Shown here: piece after piece, positions 44,217 to 53,504 of the stretch
Position numbering within the stretch: the stretch's first letter is position 1
Layout of the letters: each line of letters starts with the position of its first letter
Source of the DNA: Deltaproteobacteria bacterium
GTDB lineage: Bacteria; Desulfobacterota; SM23-61
Length of the DNA stretch: 64,000 nucleotides
Reading direction: 5' to 3'
Assembly: GCA_016875165.1 (NCBI GenBank)
Contig: VGSF01000015.1
Coordinates: forward strand, 1 to 64,000
Notes under the pieces: generated by a model
Seen by the model: the letters and a program-made list of their open reading frames with translations, nothing else
Told to the model about the DNA's origin: nothing
Databases searched by the model: none
Program-made: the position numbers and the translations under genes

Positions 44217-45068
44217 ATGGTTACGCTGGAAGAATACGGAAACTATGAAACGGCCTGGTGTCCGGGCTGCGGAAATTTTTCCATTCAGAAGGCCGTAAAA
44301 AAAACTCTGGTTGCTGCCCAGTTGCCGCCCCATCGGGTTCTCTTTGTCTCCGGGATTGGACAGGCTGCCAAAGCCCCCCATTATATGAACGTGAACCTCT
44401 TCGACGGCTTGCATGGCCGATCCTTGCCAGTGGCCACCGGGGCCAAACTGGCCAACCCGACATTGACCATTATCGTGGAGAGCGGAGACGGCTGCAATTA
44501 CGGAGAAGGAGGAAATCATTTTCTGGCGGCCATCCGCCGCAACATAGATATAACCCTGCTGGTTCACAACAATCAGGTTTACGGGTTGACCAAAGGGCAG
44601 GCCAGCCCTACTTCCGAGGCTGGATTCATCACCAAGGCTCAACCCGAAGGAGTAACTTCGGCTCCTTTCAACCCGGTGGCCGTGGCCGTGGCCATGAAGG
44701 CCGGATTTGTGGCCAGGGGTTTCTCCGGGCTGGAAGATCACCTCTCCGGTTTAATTAAGCAGGCCATTGCCCACCGCGGTTTCTCCCTTATCGACATCCT
44801 GCAACCTTGTGTTTCTTTCAACAAGGTGAATACTTTCAGTTGGTACAAGAAGCGTTGCCGCGAATTACCTGCGGATTATGATCCCCAGAACAAGGAAGCT
44901 GCCCTGAAAGTTGCCGAAGAATGGGGAGAAATAATCCCCATCGGGATCATCTACCGCAACAACCGACCTCCCTTCGAAGATAATTTGCCCGTGTTGCAAG
45001 AAGGGCCGTTAGTGGGAAAACAAGTAGACCGGAAGCTCTTGGCCAATGTCATGGAGAGCTATCGATAG
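44217..45068 (+). CDS. korB: 2-oxoacid:acceptor oxidoreductase, beta subunit (TPP)
   Basis: 283 residues. WCPGCGNFSIQKAV at the start and GDGCNYGEGGNHFLAAIRRN with HNNQVYGLTKGQASPTSE form the thiamine-diphosphate site and a cysteine-bearing region. It acts with KorA. Ribosome binding site gggaggaaat. Its last 117 bases plus one more base are duplicated exactly at 56820-56937, and the defence island begins directly after its stop codon. Confidence 0.92.
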   Translation: MVTLEEYGNYETAWCPGCGNFSIQKAVKKTLVAAQLPPHRVLFVSGIGQAAKAPHYMNVNLFDGLHGRSLPVATGAKLANPTLTIIVESGDGCNYGEGGNHFLAAIRRNIDITLLVHNNQVYGLTKGQASPTSEAGFITKAQPEGVTSAPFNPVAVAVAMKAGFVARGFSGLEDHLSGLIKQAIAHRGFSLIDILQPCVSFNKVNTFSWYKKRCRELPADYDPQNKEAALKVAEEWGEIIPIGIIYRNNRPPFEDNLPVLQEGPLVGKQVDRKLLANVMESYR

Positions 45069-45069
45069 A
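44952..45069. repeat. Left copy of the 118-bp direct repeat flanking the defence island
   Basis: Covers the last 39 codons of korB and one base more, identical base for base to 56820-56937. Left of it is the rest of korB and right of it the island, so this copy keeps the full gene. The distance between copies is 11,868 bp. Gene-end targeting with restoration of the 3' end is typical of integrating islands. Confidence 0.95.
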
Positions 45070-45070
45070 T

Positions 45071-45502
45071 TCACTTTTTCCCTTGCCATTGACTCATCAC
45101 CCGATCAACTCTTTCTTCAACTTGCGCTCGGGCGTCCCACCGGTCATAACCGTTAGCCAGTAGCGTGTCGTATTCTGTCTCGGTATGGCGAATATGGGCG
45201 ACAACCGCTAAGCAAATCGCCTCTTCATCAAACCTCTTCGCCGCCGCGGAGCGACCGACCCGGCCGCTGTACTTTAGGCAAGCCTGTGTTGAATATTTGC
45301 GAGCACGCCTGGTAATGGCCGCATCGCCAGGCGGAAGAAAAAAAAGGTGATCCAAATCGGCGCACGCCAGGCAAAGCGCCCCTTTCTCTTTTTGGAGAGT
45401 AATCCAGGCCCCCCGGCCAAGTTCCTCTCCACATTCATCGCAGGTCGAATCTGTGGTCGAGATGAACACTCTTAATTCCGCACTTTGCTTTTCCTGTTTC
45501 AT
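45071..45502 (-). CDS. DUF2293 family protein
   Basis: 143 residues. The C-terminal half (AICLAVVAHIRHTETEYDTL, ANGYDRWDARAQVEERVDRV) is the DUF2293 pattern. The N-terminal half has CDECGEELGRG and CLAC, possible zinc ligands. Function unknown. Its stop lies two bases past the left direct repeat, converging on korB, so it is the first gene of the island. Confidence 0.75.
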   Translation of the reverse strand: MKQEKQSAELRVFISTTDSTCDECGEELGRGAWITLQKEKGALCLACADLDHLFFLPPGDAAITRRARKYSTQACLKYSGRVGRSAAAKRFDEEAICLAVVAHIRHTETEYDTLLANGYDRWDARAQVEERVDRVMSQWQGKK

Positions 45503-45598
45503 CCCCTTGGTCCCTTAATCTCCTTTTTCTCCCATATCCCTTGTATCATTTCCAGCCCTTACCCCAAAGTTCCGCCCGCTTCAAAATGGTTTGATATG

Positions 45599-45790
45599 TG
45601 AGCCTCTTGCAAAAGTATTTTTTGTGGTTCGACAAGCTTGTCCTGAGCGAACCGTTCACCCTTCGAGAACCTCAGGGCGAACGGTGAGTCGAAGGGCTCA
45701 CCACGAACGAAAAAACTAAATAATTTCAACCTAAGCCCGTTCACCCTGAGCCTGTCGAAGGGTAAATTACGGACTTTTGCAAGAAGCTCA
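45599..45790. repeat. 192-bp MITE-like element with TGAGC.TCTTGCAAAAGT ends
   Basis: The left end TGAGCCTCTTGCAAAAGT (45599-45616) is mirrored at 45773-45790 with one mismatch. The inside has REP-like palindromes (gttcgacaagcttgtcctgagcgaac; cttcgag ... ctcgaag type). It occupies the left part of the 45503-46152 gap, next to the duplicated promoter units. Confidence 0.7.
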
Positions 45791-45857
45791 TGTTAGACGA
45801 TCCATAGAAATTATAAAAAAACTTGGCTCTATCTCTCAAAATATCGATAATAATAAT

Positions 45858-45917
45858 GTCTCATCTACCCATGGTAGAAGTAGCTCGGGGGCTGCCCTTC
45901 GGGGCGGTCGCTGTTTA
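45858..45917 (+). ncRNA. Candidate small RNA, unit A of a tandem pair
   Basis: Promoter TTGGCT (45823-45828), 17 bp, GATAAT (45846-45851), then after seven bases tctcat followed at once by hairpin ctacc/ggtag (45865-45877). A second hairpin is ctgccc-ttcg-gggcgg (45892-45907). The same series of boxes and hairpins, spaced identically up to the first hairpin, recurs 121 bp downstream (unit B). The end is uncertain because the T-run after it is weak. An open reading frame also runs through, so a small protein cannot be excluded. Confidence 0.35.
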
Positions 45918-45978
45918 TTGGAGCCTTTCTTCAAATCTTTCTCTTGACTTTTCTTTTGAATTCTTCGATATTATAAAT

Positions 45979-46033
45979 ATCTCATCCACCATGAGTGGAA
46001 GGAGTTGGGCTGACGATCTTCGTTGGCCTTTTT
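45979..46033 (+). ncRNA. Candidate small RNA, unit B of a tandem pair
   Basis: Promoter TTGACT (45944-45949), 17 bp, GATATT (45967-45972), seven bases, tctcat, then hairpin ccac/gtgg (45986-45998). A terminator-like hairpin ggctgacga/tcgttggcc (46008-46028) is followed by five T. Compared with unit A, one pair of hairpin 1 changes from T-A to C-G, and hairpin 2 is kept with different sequence, which suggests selection on structure. No known RNA family is recognised. Confidence 0.4.
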
Positions 46034-46152
46034 CATTTTATCCGTCTTGCATACTTATTTTCCTTTCTGTTAACTTTATCGCGTTTCAAACAAACGCCGA
46101 GGGAATAGTAATATGTCCCCCAAATTCCCGCCAATTCCCCCCTTAGTGGTTT

Positions 46153-46641
46153 TCATCGCATGTGTTGCGGGCATAAAAAATTTATACGAATACCATTTTT
46201 TTTCAGAGCATCTTTGTGCTCCCACCAATCGGTATCAACGGCATTTAAAACAACAGGATGATTCCGGCTTGCAGATGCCACTGCAACATATTTTCGGTCA
46301 GATCTATCAAAGGTATCTAAATCCCGATCGTCAGGGAATTCCAAGAATTCATCCGGTGCAGATAACTCCGCTGTCAATTTAACGCGTTCACAAACCTCAA
46401 TTACACCCTGGTTTTCCCATACCCATTTCAGGAATGCGTCACCAGCACCAGGTTGTCCAGCCATACGGAGGCAATTCAGATATTCCGATAAAATCAACAT
46501 TCCATCGTCGATAACAATCATGCCTCCTTGATATATTTTCGAAAGAATATTCACGCAGGATAGAACACAATCATAATTTGCTTGGTTAGAATGCCCATTA
46601 GCAACGATGGGCACATTAACATCGACGACAAAGGCATTCAA
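46153..46641 (-). CDS. PIN-like nuclease domain protein paired with the ATPase
   Basis: About 162 residues from TTG 46641, which overlaps the ATPase stop (TTGA). FVVDVNVPIVANG near the start, DDGMLILSEYLNCL, DRSDRKYVAVASAS and NAVDTDWWEH give a spaced series of acidic residues like a PIN-type RNase. A longer frame (to 46797) overlaps the ATPase and is not family-like. The likely role is an RNase effector or toxin kept in check by the ATPase (inferred). Confidence 0.65.
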   Translation of the reverse strand: MNAFVVDVNVPIVANGHSNQANYDCVLSCVNILSKIYQGGMIVIDDGMLILSEYLNCLRMAGQPGAGDAFLKWVWENQGVIEVCERVKLTAELSAPDEFLEFPDDRDLDTFDRSDRKYVAVASASRNHPVVLNAVDTDWWEHKDALKKNGIRINFLCPQHMR

Positions 46642-48008
46642 CCCTCCCCCTCCTTTTTCCGTTCCATCGCCGCTTTGGTTATTGCTGCCATTTCTCCAAA
46701 CTGATCTCCAAAAAATTCCCTTGGCCAATTTTGAATATTCCCGAAAAGATCTACGCTTAAGGGAGTTAATTTCGATTCTCCTTTTTCTGTTTCGCAAAAA
46801 TATAATGCGGTTTCATCGGGTGATATCGTTTTCTCAGCTATTCGGCGTTGAAGCCGCTTTAGAAGGTGCTCGCTATGGCTTTCAAAGATAATCTGGATTT
46901 TCCGGGTTTTCACCGCATCAATAAATACATCTGTCAAGCCCGCTTGGACAGCTGGGTGCAGGTGGATTTCTGGTTGTTCAAGAATAATAATAGATCCCGC
47001 AGGAGCGTAATAACAAAGCACTATTGCAGGTAGGATTTGAGAAACGCCAAATCCAACGTCTGTAATTAATACTTCTGCAGAATTGGGATTCCGGCGGACT
47101 TTGACATGATAAATATTTCCTCCTTCTTTTGCCAGCGGTTCCACGTGAAAGGATTCAATAAGATTCAGTGCTTGTAGCCATGCCGCGACTCGCTGTTCCA
47201 ATGATACTTTCTTTCTTTTCTTTCCCGGCGATATTAATAAGCCTCGCTCACGTGCCGCAAGAATCGCTTCCACAACTCGTTCGCCACGTTGGCCCATGTC
47301 AACGGGTTCAGCACCAGACCAAGAATATTGACGTTTTGGATAATCACGAAGTGGCCCAAGGTATTTGGTTTCCGTAAAAAGCCTTTCAAACTCAAGTTGA
47401 AGGTCTGATAGAAACCCAGCATTTTGATATCGAGCGTTAACTTCGTTCGGGAAACCGTAACATTTCACGGGAGCAGGAAGGTCCCAAACTCGTCCACGTG
47501 TCCGTACGAATTTAAAGCCATCAGATGGTGTCGTTTCCAATTCATAGTTCTCTTTGCCGGTAGATTTGCGTTTCATACTGAAGTCATACCCTGCAAATGA
47601 ATAATCAAGGTGATTCACGATAAGGCGTTTTTTTTCATTTTCCTCAATTTCCACGCTAAAGCCGATATCATTTCCAGTGAATAATTCGGCATTCTTATCA
47701 TCTGGCCTTTTTACTTTAAGGGGTTGATTAAGTTTCCATCTAATAGAGCATTTAAGTTTTCCAGATGTTTCGTGCGAGAAAATAAACTCCCTAAAACTTC
47801 CAAGGTTAGCAGGGCTTTTTTCATTGCCGAAATCCAGGACCTGCAAACGATCAGTTGATTCAACCGTTTGCTTAATCATTAGAAGCAACTGAAGAATGCT
47901 GGTCTTTCCAGAGCTATTCGTGCCGAACAAGCCGGTGATTGGAGCAAGCCGCATTTTCTCGACCTGTTTCCATGACTTAAAATTGGTAAAACTTAATTCA
48001 GTAATCAT
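46638..48008 (-). CDS. AAA/ABC-type ATPase (DUF3696-like)
   Basis: 456 residues. Walker A FGTNSSGKTSILQLLL lies near residue 30. Walker B with ABC-type context is IIILEQPEIHLHPAVQAG near 355, followed by IIFESHSEHLLKRLQRR. The C-terminal NIQNWPREFFGDQFGEM is the DUF3696 end. OLD/RecF-like ATPases of this class are common sensors in defence modules. It is translationally coupled to the PIN-like gene downstream. Confidence 0.8.
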   Translation of the reverse strand: MITELSFTNFKSWKQVEKMRLAPITGLFGTNSSGKTSILQLLLMIKQTVESTDRLQVLDFGNEKSPANLGSFREFIFSHETSGKLKCSIRWKLNQPLKVKRPDDKNAELFTGNDIGFSVEIEENEKKRLIVNHLDYSFAGYDFSMKRKSTGKENYELETTPSDGFKFVRTRGRVWDLPAPVKCYGFPNEVNARYQNAGFLSDLQLEFERLFTETKYLGPLRDYPKRQYSWSGAEPVDMGQRGERVVEAILAARERGLLISPGKKRKKVSLEQRVAAWLQALNLIESFHVEPLAKEGGNIYHVKVRRNPNSAEVLITDVGFGVSQILPAIVLCYYAPAGSIIILEQPEIHLHPAVQAGLTDVFIDAVKTRKIQIIFESHSEHLLKRLQRRIAEKTISPDETALYFCETEKGESKLTPLSVDLFGNIQNWPREFFGDQFGEMAAITKAAMERKKEGEG

Positions 48009-48022
48009 AAAGATTGCTCCTT

Positions 48023-48145
48023 TCAGATCTCGCCTTCAATGATGCGGACGACTTCGAGTGAGCGTAGAGATTCGAGGCTGTCCCGGATCGGGTGGGGATC
48101 ATCGGAAATCCGCTCATAGATTTCTTCAATACATATGTAGATGTT
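48023..48145 (-). pseudogene. C-terminal remnant of an unidentified gene
   Basis: About 40 in-frame codons end at a TGA (48025-48023) with coding-like sequence (EEIYERISDDPHPIRDSLES, LRSLEVVRIIEG) but no start, cut off upstream by a stop and a change of frame. It lies 15 bp upstream of the ATPase start. I do not recognise the family. Confidence 0.4.
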
Positions 48146-48172
48146 TGGTTCCTTTTAATTCATCCGGTCCGT

Positions 48173-48469
48173 TTAACTCTTAAAAGATTGCTTGTTCAGC
48201 CATTCCAATTCTTTCCCCAGCATTTGCGGGTCCTTGCAAACTTGAAAATCCCACCTTCCCATTTGTCCCCAGTTATTCACCGCGCTGACCCACCGCTTTG
48301 CCGACTGATATTTGGCCCGGTCAGCACATTGAGAGACCTTAGCTCGATCTCCTCCGCATCTGGCCCAAACGACAAAAGATTCTGGAGTTTTTCCGACTTT
48401 ATGAGTCTTTTTTCGCCAAGCATTCCGGCCTTCTATTTCAAGAAGCTTTAAAAATAGTAATGTGTCCAT
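48173..48469 (-). pseudogene. C-terminal fragment of a restriction helicase (Res-like)
   Basis: 98 codons. The tail AKRWVSAVNNWGQMGRWDF, then VCKDPQMLGKELEWL, resembles the C-terminal end of large restriction/helicase subunits and the WVPAVNNHGGFGQW tail of the remnant at 15728. Helicase and nuclease parts are absent. The 48026-48494 gap holds only this and the short remnant before the ATPase. Confidence 0.5.
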
Positions 48470-48494
48470 GGAATTATGTACTTCTTAAGATTTT

Positions 48495-51400
48495 TTATGC
48501 CGCCGCCCACTCCTGCGATAACACCTCCGCCTGCTCCAGCACGGTCAGCGTCGCCTTCTCCTGTTTGTCGGGTGGGTATCCATGCTTTCTCAGGATCCGC
48601 TTCACGAGCACACGCAGCTGCGCCCGAACATTCTCCCGCACGGTCCAGTCGATGGTGACGTTCGCCCGAACCGTTTTCACCAGCTCCCGCGCAATGGTGC
48701 GGAGCGTATCGTCCCCCAATACCTTCACGGCGCTGTCGTTCGTTTCCAGAGCGTCATAAAATGCCAACTCGTCCTCGTTAAGACCGAGGGATTCCCCTCT
48801 CGCATTGGCCTGCCTCATGTCCTTCGCAAGTTGGATCAGCTCCTCGATCACCTGCGCCGCCTCAATCGCCCGGTTTTGATACCGCCGGATGGCCTCCTCC
48901 AGCATTTCGGCGAAGGATCGGGCCTGGACGACGTTCTTTCGCCGCCGGACTTGAATCTCCCCTGAAAGCAATTTCCGCAATAGTTCGACCGCGAGGTTCC
49001 GCTGCGGCATCCCCCGCACTTCGGCGAGGAATTCCTCCGAGAGAATCGAAAGGTCCGGTTTTTTTAATCCCGCTGTGGCAAAAATGTCAACGACCCCTTC
49101 CGAGGCAACGGCTCGGGATACAATCTGCCGGACAGCCAAATCAAGCTCCTCTTCCGTTTTCATCTCTCCCGGCGCCCGCTTCGCGAGGGCAGCTCGCACA
49201 GCCTGGAAGAACGCCACGTCGTCACGGATGCGTAAAGCCTCGGCATGGGGTACCGCCAGCGCAAAGGCCCGAGAAAGATCCTGCACGGTACTGAGGAACC
49301 TTTCTTTTCCATCTTTTTGAGAAAGTACATGCTCCTGCGCCGGCGGCAGGACCCCCAGGCGCTGGGCAGGGGTTCCGGACACCCAGAGCGACCAATTAAA
49401 TTCGTGCATGATCCCGCAGCAGACCTCGTATTTCTCCAGCAGGAGCTCGACCGCCTCCATCTGGTCGATCGCGGTCTTCCCTGTCCCGCCGCTTTCGGTG
49501 TATGTGGCAAGCGCCTGCTTGAGTTCATGCGCAAGCCCCAAGTAATCCACCACTAATCCCCCGGGCTTGTCTTGGAAGACCCGGTTGACCCTGGCGATCG
49601 CCTGCATCAGCCCATGGCCGCGCATGGGTTTGTCCACGTACATGGTATGAAGGCTCGGCGCGTCGAAGCCGGTCAGCCACATGTCGCGAACCAGCACGAC
49701 CTTGAACGGGTCCTTCGGATCCCGGAACCGGTTCGCCAGCCCTTCCCGGCGGGGCTTGTTACGGACGTGCTGCTGCCAGTCCAGGGGGTCTGAGGCCGAT
49801 CCGGTCATTACAACCTTGATCGCGCCCTGTTCGTCCTCGGCATGGTGCCAGCCTGGACGGAGGCGAATAATTTCCCGATACAGTTCCACACAGATGCGGC
49901 GGCTCATGCAAACCACCATTGCCTTGCCGTCCATCGCCTCCAGCCGCTGCTCGAAATGATCGACAATGTCTTTGGAAATCAGTTTCAGCCGTTTTTCCGA
50001 CCCGACGATGGCCTCAAGCTGTGCCCATTTGGTCTTGAGTTTCTCCTTGCGCTCAATCTCCTCGCCCTCGGTCACCTCCTCAAACTCGGGGTCAATCTTT
50101 GGCTTCTCGGACTCATCGAGTTCCAGCTTTGCCAGCCGTCCCTCATAATAAATGGGCACGGTTGCCTTGTCTTCAACAGCCCTCTGGATGTCGTATATGC
50201 TAATGTAATCGCCGAACACCGCCCGGGTGTTGGCGTCGGCTTTCTCAATGGGGGTCCCCGTAAAGCCGACAAAAGAAGCATTTGGCAGCGCATCACGCAT
50301 GTGCCGGGCAAAGCCGTCGATAAAGTCATACTGGCTGCGGTGGGCTTCATCGGCGATCACCACGATGTTGCGCCTTTCCGAGAGCGCGGGGTAGTGGTCG
50401 CCTTTCTCCTCCGGCAGAAACTTCTGGATCGTCGTGAAGACCACGCCCCCGGCTTCCACCCGCAGCTTCTCACGCAGATCCGCCCGGCTTTCGACCTGGA
50501 TCGGCGGCTGGCGCAAGAGGTCTTTAGATTTTGAAAAGGTTCCAAAGAGCTGGTCGTCGAGGTCGTTTCGGTCGGTTAGCACAACGATCGTTGGATTTTC
50601 CATCTTTGGCTCGCGTATCACCCGCCCGGCATAAAAAGCCATAGTCAGGCTCTTCCCTGACCCTTGAGTATGCCAGACCACGCCGATCCGCCGGTCCCCG
50701 GGTTTACCGCCGGGCTTTCCACCTGCCTCGTAACGCCCTTCCCTTTCGGCCGCCCCCTCACGCAGCGCGGCGCGCAAGGTTTCTTCAAGGGCAACATTGA
50801 CTGCATGAAACTGGTGATAACCGGCCATTTTCTTGACGAGCCGCCCGTCGCCCGAGTCCTCGAACACGATGAAGTAATCAGCATATCGAGGAAGCGGCGT
50901 TTCTCGAATACCCCTTCGATCGTTACTTGCAGCTCAGGGATAAAGGGATCAGCCAGCGATTCGCCCGAAATGGTCCTCCAGGGTTTAAACCATTCCTTCC
51001 CGGCGCCAAGCGCCCCGATGCGCGATTCCAGCCCGTCTGACACGACAACCGCGGCATTGTAGGTGAAGAGCGACGGGATCTCATGCTGGTATGTCTGGAG
51101 TTGCTGGAAAGCTGTCCAAATCGTTGCGTTCTCGTCGGCGGCGTTCTTGAGTTCCAGCACGGCGAGAGGGATGCCGTTGACGAACAACACCACGTCCGGC
51201 CGGCGGTTGTGTTTGTTTTCGGCGACGGTAAACTGATTGACTGCCAACCAGTCATTGTTATCGGGGTTATCGAAATTGCTCACTTGGGCCTGGGCACCCG
51301 CGATGGATCCATCTTTGCGGCGGTATTCCACCGTCACCCCATCAACCAGCCAGCGATGCACAGCGCGGTTGCGGGCATCCAGGTTCGCCCCATCTGGCCG

Positions 51401-51625
51401 CGTGAGCCTTCGGAACGCATCGTCGAGGGCCTCCGGAGGAAGCTCTGTATTCAAGCGCACAAGCGCCTGGCGGAGGCGATCCTCCAGGATAACTTGCGAG
51501 TAATCAGCACGCTCGGCCCCAAATTCACCCGGGGCAATTTCCAACCCGTTTTTGATCGCATAACCAAGCCCTTCCAGCCAGGCAAGGGCTGCATCTTCTA
51601 CAACAGATTCGGTAAATGCGCTCAT
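48495..51625 (-). pseudogene. hsdR: Type I restriction endonuclease subunit R, frameshifted
   Basis: The 5' part (from ATG 51625, about 248 HsdR-like residues, with the nuclease region [19 protein letters not shown]) and the 3' part (open 48495-50867, with [28 protein letters not shown] and [15 protein letters not shown] helicase motifs) lie in different frames. The break is near 50876-50881, where the family reads [14 protein letters not shown]. Adding one base there restores the frame. Otherwise the gene is complete (about 1,040 residues). Either the nuclease is dead, or this is a sequencing error, or frameshifting rescues it. Confidence 0.85.
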
Positions 51626-52197
51626 CGCTTCCCCCGGTGATCCTGGCGCATACGGTAAAGTCTTTCCGTAAACCCGCCTTCATTAAGAAACCCCTGCTCA
51701 AGCCTTTGCAACTGTCGCCCCAAAAGAAAACTGGCCTGATTGACCAAGCAGATCAGCGTGTTCGCAGCAACCTCAGCGGGTGCAGAAAGAATTTGGTAGG
51801 GGTCTGACCTGTCTGACGAGTCCGACTTGTCCGACCTGTCCGACTGGTACTTTCTTCTAACCGCAAGGGCCTCCGGAGAGTCCTTGGCCCAGAGGCGCAG
51901 ACGCCGCTGGCGCAGGAAGTCTTCATAGTCGAGCAGCAGTTCCTCCAGGCTTGCCCTCGCAACCCCGGTCAGTTTGAGTTCGCTCTTCTTCGAGGTCGCG
52001 GAAGCCATACTGCCCTCGGCGATATTCTGTACCCCGCTCCGCGCGGCCTGAATCATCTGATCACGTGTACGCGAGTTTTTCTCAATGAAGCGGTCACAGA
52101 AGATAACCGTGGCATCATATACCTGCTGAGCGTACTGAAAGCTGCGCAGCTTGCGATAGCCGCCGTAAGATGGAATCAGCTTGTCTTCGCGGGTCAT
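51622..52197 (-). CDS. Four-helix-bundle (S23-like) protein in the hsd operon
   Basis: 191 residues from ATG 52197, overlapping the hsdS stop (TGATG). [20 protein letters not shown] and [20 protein letters not shown] are the pattern of the four-helix-bundle family related to S23/rRNA intervening-sequence proteins, which often sits between hsdS and hsdR. Near its C-terminal third the sequence [14 protein letters not shown] comes from a roughly 46-bp minisatellite (51801-51846), possibly length-variable. Function in restriction is unknown. Confidence 0.75.
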   Translation of the reverse strand: MTREDKLIPSYGGYRKLRSFQYAQQVYDATVIFCDRFIEKNSRTRDQMIQAARSGVQNIAEGSMASATSKKSELKLTGVARASLEELLLDYEDFLRQRRLRLWAKDSPEALAVRRKYQSDRSDKSDSSDRSDPYQILSAPAEVAANTLICLVNQASFLLGRQLQRLEQGFLNEGGFTERLYRMRQDHRGKR

Positions 52198-53504
52198 CAG
52201 GGACTCCTTTTCCTGCCTGCTCTTTGAGACAGAGCGCACTCACCCACCCGGTGATCACCGAACCGTTCGGCATCCTTCACCCGCAACTCACCGGAGATGA
52301 GCTTGGGCAGCAGCGCGTCGCGGATGGCGGCGAGGGTTCGCGACTGCACTTCGCGACGCCATGTGCTCTCGACGATCGGCTGGATGACGGCGTCCATTGC
52401 ACGCAGGAGTTCCTGCGAAGGAACTGACAGCCTTGCATCGAACAGGTGATGTCGCTGGATATGTCCCATCGTGGTCGCCTTACCCGCCGCGATGTGCCGG
52501 AAGTCATCGAGGTGCTGATGAATCCCGAAGTAGCAAAGCCACCGTGGATACTTGGCAGATGTCACCTTGAACAGATGCTGGTTTAGGGCAGCCGGTCCTC
52601 CAGCCCATAGCATGCACTCCAACGAGCCGGACCACGAGAACAGAATGTCTCCATCTTGAACGACGTAGTCGGGTTCAAGATCGGCACTCGCGCGGTCAGC
52701 TCCGCTGGTGTTGCCTGCTCGCAGTTGGGCGATCTTGATGACCGGCAGCGATCGCCCGTCCGTGGGCGGATACTTCTGCAACGCGAGGCCATTGAGAAAG
52801 AGCGCGATCTCGGCGAGGCTTCGGACCTCCCACCCCCTCGGAATCTCCCCCAACTCCGAGTCCTCGAAAGAGTCGGGAAAGAGGTCGGCAATAGGTTTGG
52901 GCAGGCCGGGGTCGCGCCCTTCGGTCTTGGCGCGGACGGGATCGAAGTCCACAAACCAAGACTTGAAGATTGCCCGCGCTATCGTCTCCAGCGTTTCATT
53001 CATCCTCCGGTTCAACTCAATCTTGTCGTCCAGCGTGCCGAGGATGTGGGCAATGGCGCGCTGTTGAGATAATGGTGGAATAGCATGTTCGATCCTTGAT
53101 ACAAATTCCCATCGCGCACGTGGCATTTTTGTGCCTTCTGAGCCCCGAGTTGCCTCATTAACAAAATCGAGTGACGCCATCCAATAAAAGAGAAAACCTT
53201 GGTCAATCCCATTTTTGGCTCGCACAACCCATATGTCGGTTGAACACACCCCATCGAATGGTGCTCTTATCACTTTACGAAAATATGGACGCAATTTGCC
53301 AAAGAGAATGTCCCCACGACGGAATTTAGACTTAATGCTTGTGACATCCTCCGCTACTCCGTGTCCTACCAAAGATAATAACCCTTCACCGATGTGCTCC
53401 AGCCCGACGTAGGGAATTTTCGCAGATTCCGCTGGATAAACCGTGTCTCGAATTAGAGTTGCACAATCACCAAATGCCCGTATCTGCCACTCATCGCCCG
53501 CCAT
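52197..53504 (-). CDS. hsdS: Type I restriction enzyme specificity subunit S
   Basis: 435 residues. Two target-recognition domains lie in the N-terminal half and in the middle. The conserved helix [20 protein letters not shown] near residue 145 links them, and [20 protein letters not shown] near 375 is the second conserved region. HsdS gives sequence specificity to the methylase and nuclease. It starts 14 bp inside the hsdM 3' end, so it is coupled. Confidence 0.92.
   Translation of the reverse strand: MAGDEWQIRAFGDCATLIRDTVYPAESAKIPYVGLEHIGEGLLSLVGHGVAEDVTSIKSKFRRGDILFGKLRPYFRKVIRAPFDGVCSTDIWVVRAKNGIDQGFLFYWMASLDFVNEATRGSEGTKMPRARWEFVSRIEHAIPPLSQQRAIAHILGTLDDKIELNRRMNETLETIARAIFKSWFVDFDPVRAKTEGRDPGLPKPIADLFPDSFEDSELGEIPRGWEVRSLAEIALFLNGLALQKYPPTDGRSLPVIKIAQLRAGNTSGADRASADLEPDYVVQDGDILFSWSGSLECMLWAGGPAALNQHLFKVTSAKYPRWLCYFGIHQHLDDFRHIAAGKATTMGHIQRHHLFDARLSVPSQELLRAMDAVIQPIVESTWRREVQSRTLAAIRDALLPKLISGELRVKDAERFGDHRVGECALSQRAGRKRSP

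Noticed and set aside
44952-45069. The direct repeat as a classical tRNA attachment site
   Set aside because: No tRNA or tmRNA sequence lies in or near it; it is the korB 3' end.
45823-46146. 107-codon plus-strand frame over the tandem units as a protein gene
   Set aside because: No family, no ribosome binding site, and the two units are conserved in promoter boxes and hairpins, not in the encoded residues. Not fully excluded.
49842-50534. 230-codon plus-strand frame inside hsdR
   Set aside because: It is the complementary-strand shadow of the helicase coding region.
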